Shown here piece by piece: positions 7,354 through 15,526 of a stretch of 43,069 nucleotides of DNA. The notes below the pieces were generated by a model, which saw only the letters and a list, made by a program, of their open reading frames with translations, was not told where the DNA came from and did not search any database. This stretch comes from JBBRWV01 sp038248985 (lineage in GTDB: Bacteria > Planctomycetota > Phycisphaerae > WQYP01), in contig JBBRWV010000014.1 in the NCBI GenBank assembly GCA_038248985.1, forward strand, positions 1-43,069. Direction: 5' to 3'. Both the position numbers and the translations under genes were made by a program. Every line of letters starts with the position of its first letter. Within the stretch, counting starts at the first letter, position 1.

Positions 7354-7953
7354 TCAATCAAGAAGTGATTTGCTGATGGATTTTTGGGTTTCGTATTTGT
7401 CTTCCCAGAGGATGACGCCGGCTTCCTGGCCGCTGAGGGTGGTGAGTTTGTATTGGCAGAAGTAGACATCGGAGCGTTTTTTGGCGCTGGCGTTGGTATC
7501 GGCGTAGAAGTGGCCCCAGAGGGCGTATTCGGGTTGGGCGCGTTCTTCGGGTGTGCCGAGGGCGGCGGCGTCCATGCCTTCCTGTTTTTGGAGGGTTTCG
7601 TAGTCGACTTTGTTGAGGACGAAGGTGAAGCGTGTGCGGAGGGTGGGGTTGGTGCTGAGGAGGGTGCGGAGGCGGTGGATGTAGAGTTCTTTTTGGTGGC
7701 CGCGGATGATTTCATTGGTTTCGTTGACGATGGGTTTCATGACGATGACCATGGGTTTTTGGGTGGTGGCGCGGGCGACGTCGGGGTCGCCGATGATGGA
7801 CTGGGCCATGAGGTCGGTCATGGAGACGAGGTCTTTGTTGTCGAGGAAGGAGTTTTGGGAATTTTTATTCACGGCATCGGACTGGCAGGCGGGGAGGGTG
7901 GCGAGGAGTGCGAGGAGGAGGAGATGCAGGGCGTTTTTCAGAGTGTTTTTCAT
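7354..7953 (-). CDS. LpoB-like lipoprotein (second paralogue)
   Basis: A 199-residue lipoprotein starting at the ATG at 7953, which follows a GGAAGGA ribosome site. The signal segment ends in LPACQSD (lipobox, predicted Cys23). The mature domain has the LpoB pattern: VIVMKPIVNETNEII, then a helix HRLRTLLSTNP, FTFVLNKVDYETLQ, LWGHFYAD, and the strand VILWEDKYE. It parallels the paralogue at 2634-3236 motif for motif (ITNKT against IVNET; VQVWEGSYEV against VILWEDKYE). The frame stays open far upstream into the HEAT gene's opposite composition, but the signal peptide fixes the start. It sits between the HEAT lipoprotein and the COG3014-like gene, all on the same strand. A role in activating peptidoglycan synthases is inferred from the family. 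Confidence 0.75.
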   Translation of the reverse strand: MKNTLKNALHLLLLALLATLPACQSDAVNKNSQNSFLDNKDLVSMTDLMAQSIIGDPDVARATTQKPMVIVMKPIVNETNEIIRGHQKELYIHRLRTLLSTNPTLRTRFTFVLNKVDYETLQKQEGMDAAALGTPEERAQPEYALWGHFYADTNASAKKRSDVYFCQYKLTTLSGQEAGVILWEDKYETQKSISKSLLD

Positions 7954-8092
7954 GAGGGGTCCTTCCTTTATGGAGAACGTAGAGAATTTCTGACCACAGT
8001 AGAGACGCGGGGAAGCACAGATACGTTGAATACGGCGTTGAAGCGTGGGTATTTTAGCAGGACAGCGGAGAACTGGGAACGTTGGAAAGGGA

Positions 8093-8821
8093 TTAGCTGG
8101 TCTTGGTGGTGGCGGCGGGCGTGGCGTAGGTTTGCTGGTACCATTTGAGCCAGGCGCGGGAGTCGTCTTTGGGGAGATTTTGGCCGGTGAGATATTTGAG
8201 GTTGTTCCAGGCGATGTGAATGACGGCGGCGTCATCATCATCGAGGGCCGCGATAAGGGCGCGGAGGGCTTTGGGGTCGCGGCTGTTGCCGAGGGCCTTG
8301 GTGGAATTGATGCGGACTTGGCGATCGATGTCATCTTTGATGTGGGTGATGAGGGGATCGACGGCGGCGTCGGAGAAGGTGGTTTGGAGGCCCCAGGAGG
8401 CGTCGCGTCGGACGGTGGGGTCATTGTCATTGAGGCAGCGGAGGAGGAATTCGACGGCGGAGGGATCGCGGGAAGAGCCGAGGGCGCGGCAGGCCTGGCC
8501 GCGGACCATGGGGCTGGGGTCAGTGGTGAGGACTTTGTAGACGTCCATGTAGGGTTTTTCGTGGCCCCATTTTTGGGTTTGGAGGTAGGCGACGGCGTCG
8601 CGTCGTTCGTCGGCACTGGTGACGTTAAAGAGGTTGGAGGCGGCTTCGACGGGGGTTTTGGTTTTGCTGGCGTTCATCATGCGGGGGATGAGTTCATTGA
8701 AGTCACGGGAGGAGGAGATGTCGCCGGTGTTGCAGGCAGGGAGGAAAAGAAGGCTGCAGAAGACGGCGGAAAGACACAGGTGCCGTGCGAATGACGAATG
8801 AGGGGGTTGGCGGTTGTTCAT
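8093..8821 (-). CDS. HEAT-repeat lipoprotein
   Basis: A 242-residue protein with a signal segment ending in FLPACNTG (lipobox, predicted Cys30). It then has about four or five HEAT/PBS-lyase-type helical repeats, recognisable as VRGQACRALGSSRDPSAV, VRRDASWGLQTTFSD, VRINSTKALGNSRDPKAL and AVIHIAWNNLKYLTG. Such repeats normally form a protein-binding solenoid. With a lipid anchor, it would display this scaffold in the periplasm. It starts 17 bases after murI and is followed by the LpoB-like and COG3014-like lipoprotein genes, so a scaffold role in envelope assembly is plausible but unproven. Confidence 0.7.
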   Translation of the reverse strand: MNNRQPPHSSFARHLCLSAVFCSLLFLPACNTGDISSSRDFNELIPRMMNASKTKTPVEAASNLFNVTSADERRDAVAYLQTQKWGHEKPYMDVYKVLTTDPSPMVRGQACRALGSSRDPSAVEFLLRCLNDNDPTVRRDASWGLQTTFSDAAVDPLITHIKDDIDRQVRINSTKALGNSRDPKALRALIAALDDDDAAVIHIAWNNLKYLTGQNLPKDDSRAWLKWYQQTYATPAATTKTS

Positions 8822-8838
8822 GGGGATGTTTCTCGTTT

Positions 8839-9708
8839 TTAAGTGGGGGTGTCGGCGGATTCGAGCATTTCGGGGGTGACCCAGATGGGTTGACCGACGG
8901 ACGCGCCGAGGAACCGGGAGGCCAGTCGTTCAAAGCGTTGGCCCTGGTCGGTGACGTAGCAGGTGAGTCGGCCGGGGAGTGTGGCGAGGGTGTGAGCCCG
9001 CATTGTATCGAGGTGTTGGCGAACCACCAGTGCGGTATGGCGGGCGGAGTCGATGAGGGTGACGGAGTCGCCGAGGGTTTCCTGGATGGCGGGAGTGAGG
9101 AGGGGGTAGTGGGTGCAGCCGAGGATGAGGGCGGCGACGTCGAGATCCATGAAGGGTTGGAGGTATTCGCGGAGGACGAGTCCGACGAGGAGGTCATCGG
9201 GGAGTCGGCCTTCTTCGATCATGGGTACGAGGAGGGGGCAGGCGCGGGCGAGGACCTGGATGGAGGGGTCGAGTGCGGCGATGGCGGCGGGGTAGGCGGC
9301 GGAGGCGATGGTGGCTTCGGTGGCGATGAGGCCGATGCGTTTGGCGGAATTTTGTTTATGGGCGACGACATCGACGGCGGCGTGGGCGCCGGGTTCGAGG
9401 ACGCCGATGACGGGGATGTCAAAGTCGTGTTGGAGTTTATCGAGAGCGAGTGCGGAGGCGGTGTTGCAGGCGACGACGAGGAGTTTGGGTTTGGCGCCGG
9501 TAAGGAAGCGTAGGCACTGGCGGGTGAAGCGGTGGACGGTGGCGGGGGATTTTGTGCCGTAGGGGAGGCGGGCGGTGTCGCCGAAGTAGGCGATGGATTC
9601 ATGAGGGAGGAGGGTGCGGAGGGCTTGGGCGACGGTGAGGCCGCCGAGGCCGGAGTCGAAGACACCGATGGGGGAGGAGGGGTTGGGGGGTGTCGGGGGG
9701 TTGGTCAT
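8839..9708 (-). CDS. murI: Glutamate racemase
   Basis: Interconverts L- and D-glutamate in the cytoplasm, supplying D-Glu for peptidoglycan. The 289-residue product shows the family landmarks in order: GVFDSGLGGLTV near the N-terminus, the first catalytic Cys in VACNTASA, and the second in LILGCTHYPLL. The ATG at 9708 overlaps the rnc stop (TGATG), indicating translational coupling. The frame stays open upstream inside rnc, but only the start at 9708 gives the usual N-terminus. It is followed after 17 bases by the HEAT lipoprotein gene. A peptidoglycan-precursor enzyme beside LpoB-like lipoproteins strengthens the cell-wall theme of this run. Confidence 0.93.
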   Translation of the reverse strand: MTNPPTPPNPSSPIGVFDSGLGGLTVAQALRTLLPHESIAYFGDTARLPYGTKSPATVHRFTRQCLRFLTGAKPKLLVVACNTASALALDKLQHDFDIPVIGVLEPGAHAAVDVVAHKQNSAKRIGLIATEATIASAAYPAAIAALDPSIQVLARACPLLVPMIEEGRLPDDLLVGLVLREYLQPFMDLDVAALILGCTHYPLLTPAIQETLGDSVTLIDSARHTALVVRQHLDTMRAHTLATLPGRLTCYVTDQGQRFERLASRFLGASVGQPIWVTPEMLESADTPT

Positions 9709-10499
9709 CAGATGTTCTCGGCGAAGGGATTGGAGGGGGAGTCGGGGAGGGAATCGGGGCGTGGGGAGCCGTTGAGGAGAGCGGCGTTGGGGTCGTCGGA
9801 AGGGATTTCGATGGGGATGACGCCGAGTTCTTCGAGGGCGAGTTGAGCGGCGCGTTGTTCGGCGGGTTTTTTGGCGTTGCCCCAGGCGGAGGGGAAGGTG
9901 CGTCCGTTGATGGAGACGCGGATTTCGAAGCATTTGGAGTGATCGGGTCCGCGTTCGTCGACGAGTTCATAGGAGGGGGTGGAGCCGAGCATTTTCTGGC
10001 CGTACTGTTGGAGGAGGGACTTGTAGTTTTGCTGGTGGGTGGTGGCGGCGAAGGCCAGGATGTATTGGTTCATATGTTGGAGGATGAAGTTTTTGGCGGC
10101 GTCGTATCCGCCGTCGATGAAGAGTGCGGCGATGACGGATTCGAGGGCGCCGGCGGCGAGGGAGGAGGGTCGTTCGGCGCGGCCGATCATGCCTTTTCCG
10201 ACGAAGAGGAGGTCGGTGAGTCCGATGGCGTTGGCGACTTCGGCGCAGGTGCTGCGGGAGACGACGGCGGATTTGAGTTTGGTGAGGTCGCCTTCGAGGT
10301 ACTGGGGGTAGAGTTGGTAGAGGTGGTGGCAGATGATCATGCCGAGGACGGCGTCGCCGAGGAATTCGAGCCGTTCATTGGAGTCGCGACGGTCATCGGC
10401 GATGGAGGCGTGGGTGAGGGCTTCGGCGAGGAGCTGGTGGCTAAGGAAGCGGTAGCCGAGGATGGATTCGCATTGGGTAAGGAGTTCTTCGGAGATCAT
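9708..10499 (-). CDS. rnc: Ribonuclease III
   Basis: Cleaves double-stranded RNA in rRNA and mRNA processing. The 263-residue product has the RNase III signature NERLEFLGDAVLG (~residues 41-53), with the expected acidic residues. The second catalytic block is SLAAGALESVIAALFIDGG: the Glu is present, but the position usually occupied by Asp (LADxxEA) is Gly. A dsRNA-binding domain follows (~155-228, with SYELVDERGPDHSKCFEI and AEQRAAQLALEEL). The last ~30 residues are a proline/serine-rich tail. AGGTGA just upstream of the ATG is a reasonable ribosome site. It heads the minus-strand run and overlaps murI by one base. Confidence 0.92.
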   Translation of the reverse strand: MISEELLTQCESILGYRFLSHQLLAEALTHASIADDRRDSNERLEFLGDAVLGMIICHHLYQLYPQYLEGDLTKLKSAVVSRSTCAEVANAIGLTDLLFVGKGMIGRAERPSSLAAGALESVIAALFIDGGYDAAKNFILQHMNQYILAFAATTHQQNYKSLLQQYGQKMLGSTPSYELVDERGPDHSKCFEIRVSINGRTFPSAWGNAKKPAEQRAAQLALEELGVIPIEIPSDDPNAALLNGSPRPDSLPDSPSNPFAENI

Positions 10500-11105
10500 T
10501 GATTCACCTGATACAACGAGGAAAGTTGTCCCTCCGAGGGGGGAGGGTGGGGTGGAGCCGCCGCGCGGGTGCGTGGAGGGGAACCCCGTATCGGTGAAGC
10601 GAATGGACGGGAGATCTTCAGTGTCGAGGCTGAAGAGTAGACGGCGCGAACTGCTGGAGTTGTCGCAAAGGCAGTTCCAGCGGATGGCGACATCGAGGCG
10701 TCCAAGTGGGATTCACCGATGGTCGAGTAGTTAATTTAGCGAAGGGGTTGGCGGCAAGCAAATGAAATAAGGGTACGGGTTGGGAGGAGGTGGGGCGATG
10801 GAATAAGAGGCGGGGGTGAGTTTGGTGCGTAAAAGCGCGGCAGCGAAAGGGAACGCGGTGGATGTTTTTTACGCCAACGGGGTGGATGGAGGGGATGGGC
10901 GTATCTACTTAGGCTGGGCACATACAAGCTAAACACTGAGCAAATAGGAGGTTTTTATTTGGGGGAGATAATGGGGGGCGAACTGGTTGCGGACAGGCAT
11001 GGGGTTTGTTTCTGCAAACGGTTTGTGAGTGTGGGGCAATCGGGGTAGTCAAGGGGGTTGTGTTTTTGTTCAGGCAATGAAGAAGCTGGTTTTAGGAGTA
11101 TTCAC
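10500..11105. other. Gene-free stretch between divergent genes
   Basis: About 600 bases between rnc (leftward) and the next rightward gene. The left half is G-rich and low in complexity; the right half is slightly more AT-rich. I see no tRNA, no strong hairpin and no convincing gene. A 38-codon GTG frame at 10816-10932 is the only coding-like string and is too short to accept. Promoters for both flanking genes presumably lie here. Confidence 0.4.
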
Positions 11106-11564
11106 ATGGAGATGATACGGCGTTATTTGAACAATGAGGCGGGGCGGATCGTGCTGATCGTGGTGATGGTGGGGGCGATTGGGATGAGCGTGTGGGGGTT
11201 GCGGAACTTTTTCGGGAATTCGGGCGCGGGGGAGGATTCGCGGAATCGGTGGTTGGTGTGTGCGGAGACGGGGAAGGCATTCAAGGCGCGGATTGACGAG
11301 AAGACGCAGTTGCCGATGGCGTCGCCGTATTCGGGGAAGGCGACGGGTTATTTTGCGGAGCTATGTTATTGGGGGAAGGATGGGGGCGTGTTGAAGGAGC
11401 CGACGGCGGTGTTGTTGGGTCAGACGGTGGGTCGGACGGGGCCAACGTTTTGTCCGGAGTGCGGTCGGTTGGTCGTTGGCCAGAACCCTTATCCCTATCC
11501 AGGGGAAGCGCCGCCACCGACGGAGGCGGAGTATCACAGTGCGCGGGCGCAGGCGATGAGGTAG
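11106..11564 (+). CDS. Small membrane-anchored protein with cysteine pair
   Basis: Not a family I recognise. The 152-residue product has a short charged N-terminus, one transmembrane helix (~residues 11-30, GRIVLIVVMVGAIGMSVWGL) and an outside or cytoplasmic domain with two cysteine-bearing spots. The second is CPECGRLVVG, half of a zinc ribbon. The first is a Cys in WLVCAETGKAF, so a zinc site is possible but incomplete. The C-terminus is proline-rich, then charged. I chose the ATG at 11106; the in-frame start at 11058 would add unlikely residues. The pseudopilin-like gene follows 72 bases later on the same strand, and planctomycete genomes often pair such small proteins with pseudopilins, but no function can be assigned. 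Confidence 0.6.
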   Translation: MEMIRRYLNNEAGRIVLIVVMVGAIGMSVWGLRNFFGNSGAGEDSRNRWLVCAETGKAFKARIDEKTQLPMASPYSGKATGYFAELCYWGKDGGVLKEPTAVLLGQTVGRTGPTFCPECGRLVVGQNPYPYPGEAPPPTEAEYHSARAQAMR

Positions 11565-11636
11565 GGGGTGTTTGTGAGTGGGGCAGGTGAATGTAGAGCG
11601 TGATAGAAGAGCAGTAGTTTTTTTGGAGTTAAGAAG

Positions 11637-12764
11637 ATGATTGCATCGAGCAAGGATGTGGGTTTGCGGGGGCGTGGATTCACGCTGATAGAGTTGTTGG
11701 TGGTGGTGTCGATTATCGCGTTATTGATTGCGATATTGCTGCCGAGCTTGGGAGCGGCGCGGCGGGTGGCCAAGACGGTGACGTGCGGGACGAATTTGCG
11801 GGGGCTCACACAGACGGCGTTGTTTTACGCGGCGGATTATGACAACTACATCATAGGGGGTCCGAACACGACGGGGCGGCAGATTGTTACGTATGCGCCG
11901 GCGTTTATCAGCGGTTATTCGGATACGAACTGTCCGGCGTTGATTCGTTGGGACGATTGGATGACGCCGATGTTGAAGGTGATGGACGGGTCGGCGTACG
12001 ACACTGACGGGTCGGTGGCGGCGCGTGGGGCGCGGTTGAAGACGGCGTTGACGACGAAGATGTTTCGGTGTCCGGCGAACGATATGTTGACGACGGAGTT
12101 TGGAACGGTGAGCATTTTTCCGACGGCGTCTCTGCCGATGCCTTCGTATAGCACGGCGTTATTGTTTCACATGTATGACTATGGTTACAGGGAGGGGGCA
12201 ATGGGTGGGGCCAGTTTGGACAATCGGGGGTCAGGAGCCGGGAGCGGATTTCCAGTCTCGTCGTATTCGCCGGCGTTGGGGTACACGCCGAAGGTGACGA
12301 ACGTGGGGAATCCGGCGCAGAAGGTATTTATGGCGGATTCAGGGCGTCGTGGGATTCCGTCGGCGACGCCGACGATCAATACGAGGGCTGCGCAGTTTTC
12401 GGGTCCATCGAGTTGGGCGTTTGGTAGCGCGGGGCCGTGCTTTACGCAGGATCAGGGATTTAATCGGGATTCAGCGCCGGGGAATCCGTTGTATAACACG
12501 GGCACACCGTATGACGGTCGTCAATGGGGCTTTCGTCATGGGACGGGATCGAAGGGGAGCGTGGCGAATTCCTATCGTTTTAACCTGGCCTTTTTTGACG
12601 GGCATGTGGAGACCCGGAGCGATTTGGATGGATCGGATCCGTCGATGTGGATGCCGACGAACTCGACATGGAATCCGGCGGCGGGGTCGGGGTATATCAA
12701 GGCGCAGCCGGATGTTATCGCGAAGTATTTGGGTGGATCGACGGCGATGATGACGGTGAATTGA
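11637..12764 (+). CDS. Prepilin-type N-methylation domain protein (H-x9-DG type)
   Basis: A 375-residue pseudopilin-like protein. The N-terminus has the class III signal GFTLIELLVVVSIIALLIA, with cleavage after Gly and Glu at +5. The LLPSLGAARRVAKTVTCGTNLR segment that follows is typical of planctomycete proteins of this class. The C-terminus contains NLAFFDGHVETRS, the DG of the H-x9-DG motif characteristic of these lineages; RHG lies a few residues upstream. After prepilin peptidase processing it would sit in the inner membrane or a pseudopilus, with the large domain outside. Many paralogues occur in Planctomycetota and their substrates are mostly unknown. No secretion machinery is adjacent; the T2SS-like operon is 16 kb away. 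Confidence 0.82.
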   Translation: MIASSKDVGLRGRGFTLIELLVVVSIIALLIAILLPSLGAARRVAKTVTCGTNLRGLTQTALFYAADYDNYIIGGPNTTGRQIVTYAPAFISGYSDTNCPALIRWDDWMTPMLKVMDGSAYDTDGSVAARGARLKTALTTKMFRCPANDMLTTEFGTVSIFPTASLPMPSYSTALLFHMYDYGYREGAMGGASLDNRGSGAGSGFPVSSYSPALGYTPKVTNVGNPAQKVFMADSGRRGIPSATPTINTRAAQFSGPSSWAFGSAGPCFTQDQGFNRDSAPGNPLYNTGTPYDGRQWGFRHGTGSKGSVANSYRFNLAFFDGHVETRSDLDGSDPSMWMPTNSTWNPAAGSGYIKAQPDVIAKYLGGSTAMMTVN

Positions 12765-12871
12765 GCCGTTGGGGGGGCGGGAGGTGTGGGTGCGGGACGA
12801 CGGTGGAGGTGTGGGTGTGGGTGTGGTACGATTCGGCGAGATGGTGAGGTTTTTCGCGAGAGGTCTGCTGC

Positions 12872-13750
12872 ATGTCGCTACGCCGGATATTGTTGGGGGT
12901 GTTGTTTGTGATGCTGGGACTGGCGGGGGTTGGGTGTGCGGCGGCGATTGTGTTGAGCAGCGGCGACCGGGGGCTGGAGTTTTCGGCGATCGTGGGGATT
13001 GTGACGTTGATTTGCGGGGTGGCGGTATCGCCGCTGGTGTGGTTGATCGGGAAGCCGCGGTTTCGGTTGGCGGCGGTGGTGGGGAGCGGGGTGGTGATTT
13101 GGGGATGGATGCTGGAGGTTGGGCTGGCGATTTTGGAGATTACGTACTGGTATTCAAGTTACCGACTGACGGGCGCGGTCGCGATAGGGTTGGGGATGAC
13201 GGCGCTGATGGGGATACCGGCGACGGTGGCGCTTTTGCTGGCGAGTTTTCGGTGGGCGCGGGTGGCGGTGTGGGGTTTTGTGGGTTTTGCGGGGTGCGGG
13301 TATGTGCTGGCGATGTTGGGAGCGGCGCTTGGGATGGGGGACGGGCGGTTGGGGGAGGCGTTTTTGTTGTCGGCGCTGATTTTGTATGGGATTGGGGCGG
13401 CGATATCGTTGCTGCTGGTGAATGCGGGGAGCGGGGATCGGCGGCATTTCAGGTGGCCAGGGGTGGCGGTGGGTTGTCTGGCGATGGGATTTTCATGGGC
13501 GATGCTGTGGACGAGTGATTATTCGCGGATGCCGTGGACGGAGGATTTTCTGGTGGTGGCGATTGCGGTGACGCTGCTGCCGACGTTGACGCTGGCGCAT
13601 ACGAACCTGGGGTTGATGGCGCAGATGCGGCGAGCGCTGGACTGGGTGAAGTATGTGGTGATTGTGGGGGGTTGGGGGGTAGGTGGGACGATGATGCTGG
13701 GGATTGTGGTGCTGGTTGTGTTCAAGCCGCAGGGGGGGTGGAGCGGGTGA
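12872..13750 (+). CDS. Polytopic membrane protein of unknown function
   Basis: I do not recognise the family. The 292-residue product is mostly hydrophobic, with about eight predicted transmembrane helices spread from residue ~5 to ~285 (for example RILLGVLFVMLGLAGVGCAA and YVVIVGGWGVGGTMMLGIVV). No conserved catalytic motif is visible. GAGAGG (12859-12864) upstream of the ATG is a fair ribosome site. The stop overlaps the start of the zinc-ribbon gene (TGATG), so the two are probably co-translated and may function together. Confidence 0.65.
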   Translation: MSLRRILLGVLFVMLGLAGVGCAAAIVLSSGDRGLEFSAIVGIVTLICGVAVSPLVWLIGKPRFRLAAVVGSGVVIWGWMLEVGLAILEITYWYSSYRLTGAVAIGLGMTALMGIPATVALLLASFRWARVAVWGFVGFAGCGYVLAMLGAALGMGDGRLGEAFLLSALILYGIGAAISLLLVNAGSGDRRHFRWPGVAVGCLAMGFSWAMLWTSDYSRMPWTEDFLVVAIAVTLLPTLTLAHTNLGLMAQMRRALDWVKYVVIVGGWGVGGTMMLGIVVLVVFKPQGGWSG

Positions 13751-14154
13751 TGGTGAATATTTTTGGGGTGATGGTGGTGCTGCTGGCGCTGGCGTCGATG
13801 GGATTGCTGCTGCTGGTGATATTTAATCGGCGGAGCGAGATGGCCCCCCCACCGCCGCCGCATGAGTTTACGAAGGTGGCGTTGACGTGTCCGCGGTGTG
13901 GATCGGCGGAGGTGGTGGGTGCAGGGGAATCGGCATGCGGGGCGTGCCGGCTGCAGTTTCAAATTGTGATTACGGAGCCGCGGTGTCCGACGTGCGGATA
14001 CAATTTGTTTCGGATCACGACGGGGCGGTGCCCGGAGTGCGGGACGGTGGTGGGCGCGGGGACGGCGGGCGTGGCGGTGGAGAAGGGCGCGGAGGGTGGG
14101 GCGTCGGCGAAAGAGGTGTTGGTGGCGGAGGTGCCGGGCGCAGAGTTTACTTAA
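13750..14154 (+). CDS. Membrane-anchored double zinc-ribbon protein
   Basis: A 134-residue protein. It has an N-terminal transmembrane helix (~residues 3-23), a proline patch (APPPPPHEF), then two four-cysteine zinc ribbons. The first uses CPRCG and CGAC, the second CPTCGYNLF and CPECG. The C-terminal ~35 residues are acidic and disordered-looking. Such CxxC ribbons in planctomycete membrane proteins are common and usually uncharacterised. The start overlaps the stop of the preceding membrane-protein gene; the larger upstream-open frame overlaps that gene and is not credible. Confidence 0.65.
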   Translation: MVNIFGVMVVLLALASMGLLLLVIFNRRSEMAPPPPPHEFTKVALTCPRCGSAEVVGAGESACGACRLQFQIVITEPRCPTCGYNLFRITTGRCPECGTVVGAGTAGVAVEKGAEGGASAKEVLVAEVPGAEFT

Positions 14155-14245
14155 CAACGGGGTGGAGTTGGGGTACCATTCCGGTCGCGTGGGAAATATT
14201 CTGCGCGGGTCACTTTCCTGGTGAATTTAGTCAAAGGCAAATGTT

Positions 14246-15367
14246 ATGAAACTGCTTGTGAATCGTGCCGCTCTTGTAGAAGCATTGGGTTTGGCGTCGT
14301 CGGTGGTTTTGACGCGGACGCCGAAGCCGGTGTTGACGTGCGTGAAGCTGGTGGCGTCGACGGGGGCCGACAAGACGCTGTCGATTGTGGCGACGGACAT
14401 GGAGCTGGCGCTGCAGTACACGCTGACGCAGGTGGACATTGCAGCGGCGGGGGTGGCGTTGATACCGGCAGGGAAGTTGTCGGAGATCGTGAACAATTCG
14501 CCGGATGACACGTTGACGCTGGAGACGACGGGGGATGCGACGGCGATCAAGGGATCGGATGCGCACTACAAGGTATTTGGTTACAACGCGGAGGAATATC
14601 CGCCGATCACATCATTTGAGGGGGAGCCGGATTTCACGTTGTCTGCGGGGGCGATGCGGCAGTTGTTGGATCGGACGCGGTTTGCGGCAGCGCGGGAGAT
14701 GACGCGGTACGCGATCAACGGAGTGTTGTTTGAGCGTAAGGGGAAGAAGATTTCGCTGGTGGCGACGGATGGGCATCGGCTGGCGCAGACGAAGGATGAC
14801 GTGAGTGCGGAGGGGAAGGATATTTCGGCGGTGGTGCCGATCAAGGCGATCAATTTGATTGAGAAGCTGCTGACGGATCCGGAGCAGACGGTGGCGATGC
14901 AGTTCAAGGAGAACAAGCTGTTTGTGCAAGTGTCGTCAGAGGCGGGCGGGGTGACGGCGACGATGTCGTGCTCGTTGGTGGAGGGGACTTTTCCGCCTTA
15001 CGGGGATGTGATTCCGAAGGATTCGGACAAGAAGGTGTCGTTGAACCGGGAGCGTTTTTTGTCGGCGGTGCGTCGTGCGTCGTTGCTGACGAACGAGGAA
15101 TCAAAGGGGGTGCGGTTGTCGTTTGGGAGCGGTACGCTGTCGATTTCGTCGCGGGCGCCGGAGATGGGCGAAGCGAAGATTGACTTGCCGGTGGAGTATG
15201 CGGGCGAAGCGATCGAGATTGGATTTAATCCGACGTATCTGATGGATGCGTTGAAGGTGGCGGACAGCGAGGTGGTGACGTTTGAGATGAAGACGCCGAA
15301 CAAGCCGGGGTTGCTGAAGAGCGGGCCCGGGTTTTTGTATGTGGTGATGCCGGTGAATTTGAGTTGA
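14246..15367 (+). CDS. dnaN: DNA polymerase III beta sliding clamp
   Basis: The ring that tethers the replicative polymerase to DNA. At 373 residues it has the usual length for three clamp domains. It starts with KLLVNRAALVEALGLASSVV, shows mid-protein motifs typical of the family (ATDGHRLAQTK, ELVATDGHR-like), and ends with the family signature VVMPVNLS (compare MPMRL/MPVRL). It stands alone: no dnaA, recF or gyrB is adjacent, whereas in many bacteria they cluster at the origin. Its position about 14 kb from the predicted origin, on the leading strand, is consistent with an origin-proximal, rearranged replication cluster. Confidence 0.95.
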   Translation: MKLLVNRAALVEALGLASSVVLTRTPKPVLTCVKLVASTGADKTLSIVATDMELALQYTLTQVDIAAAGVALIPAGKLSEIVNNSPDDTLTLETTGDATAIKGSDAHYKVFGYNAEEYPPITSFEGEPDFTLSAGAMRQLLDRTRFAAAREMTRYAINGVLFERKGKKISLVATDGHRLAQTKDDVSAEGKDISAVVPIKAINLIEKLLTDPEQTVAMQFKENKLFVQVSSEAGGVTATMSCSLVEGTFPPYGDVIPKDSDKKVSLNRERFLSAVRRASLLTNEESKGVRLSFGSGTLSISSRAPEMGEAKIDLPVEYAGEAIEIGFNPTYLMDALKVADSEVVTFEMKTPNKPGLLKSGPGFLYVVMPVNLS

Positions 15368-15526
15368 GGCGGGACGCCTACGGTAACGGAGTGGGCCCAG
15401 ATAAAGCCTCGTGACAACTGCGCGAAGGGGGCGCTCATTCCACGTTGGTGCGGGCGCTCATGGGGGAGACGGGGAGGCCGAGGTGGTGACGGGGCAGGGC
15501 AATGGTTTGCCGGGGGAGTTTGGTTT

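Noticed and set aside
10816..10932. 38-codon GTG frame in the gap before 11106
   Set aside because: Too short, no homology clue, weak ribosome site; protein-like appearance may be chance.
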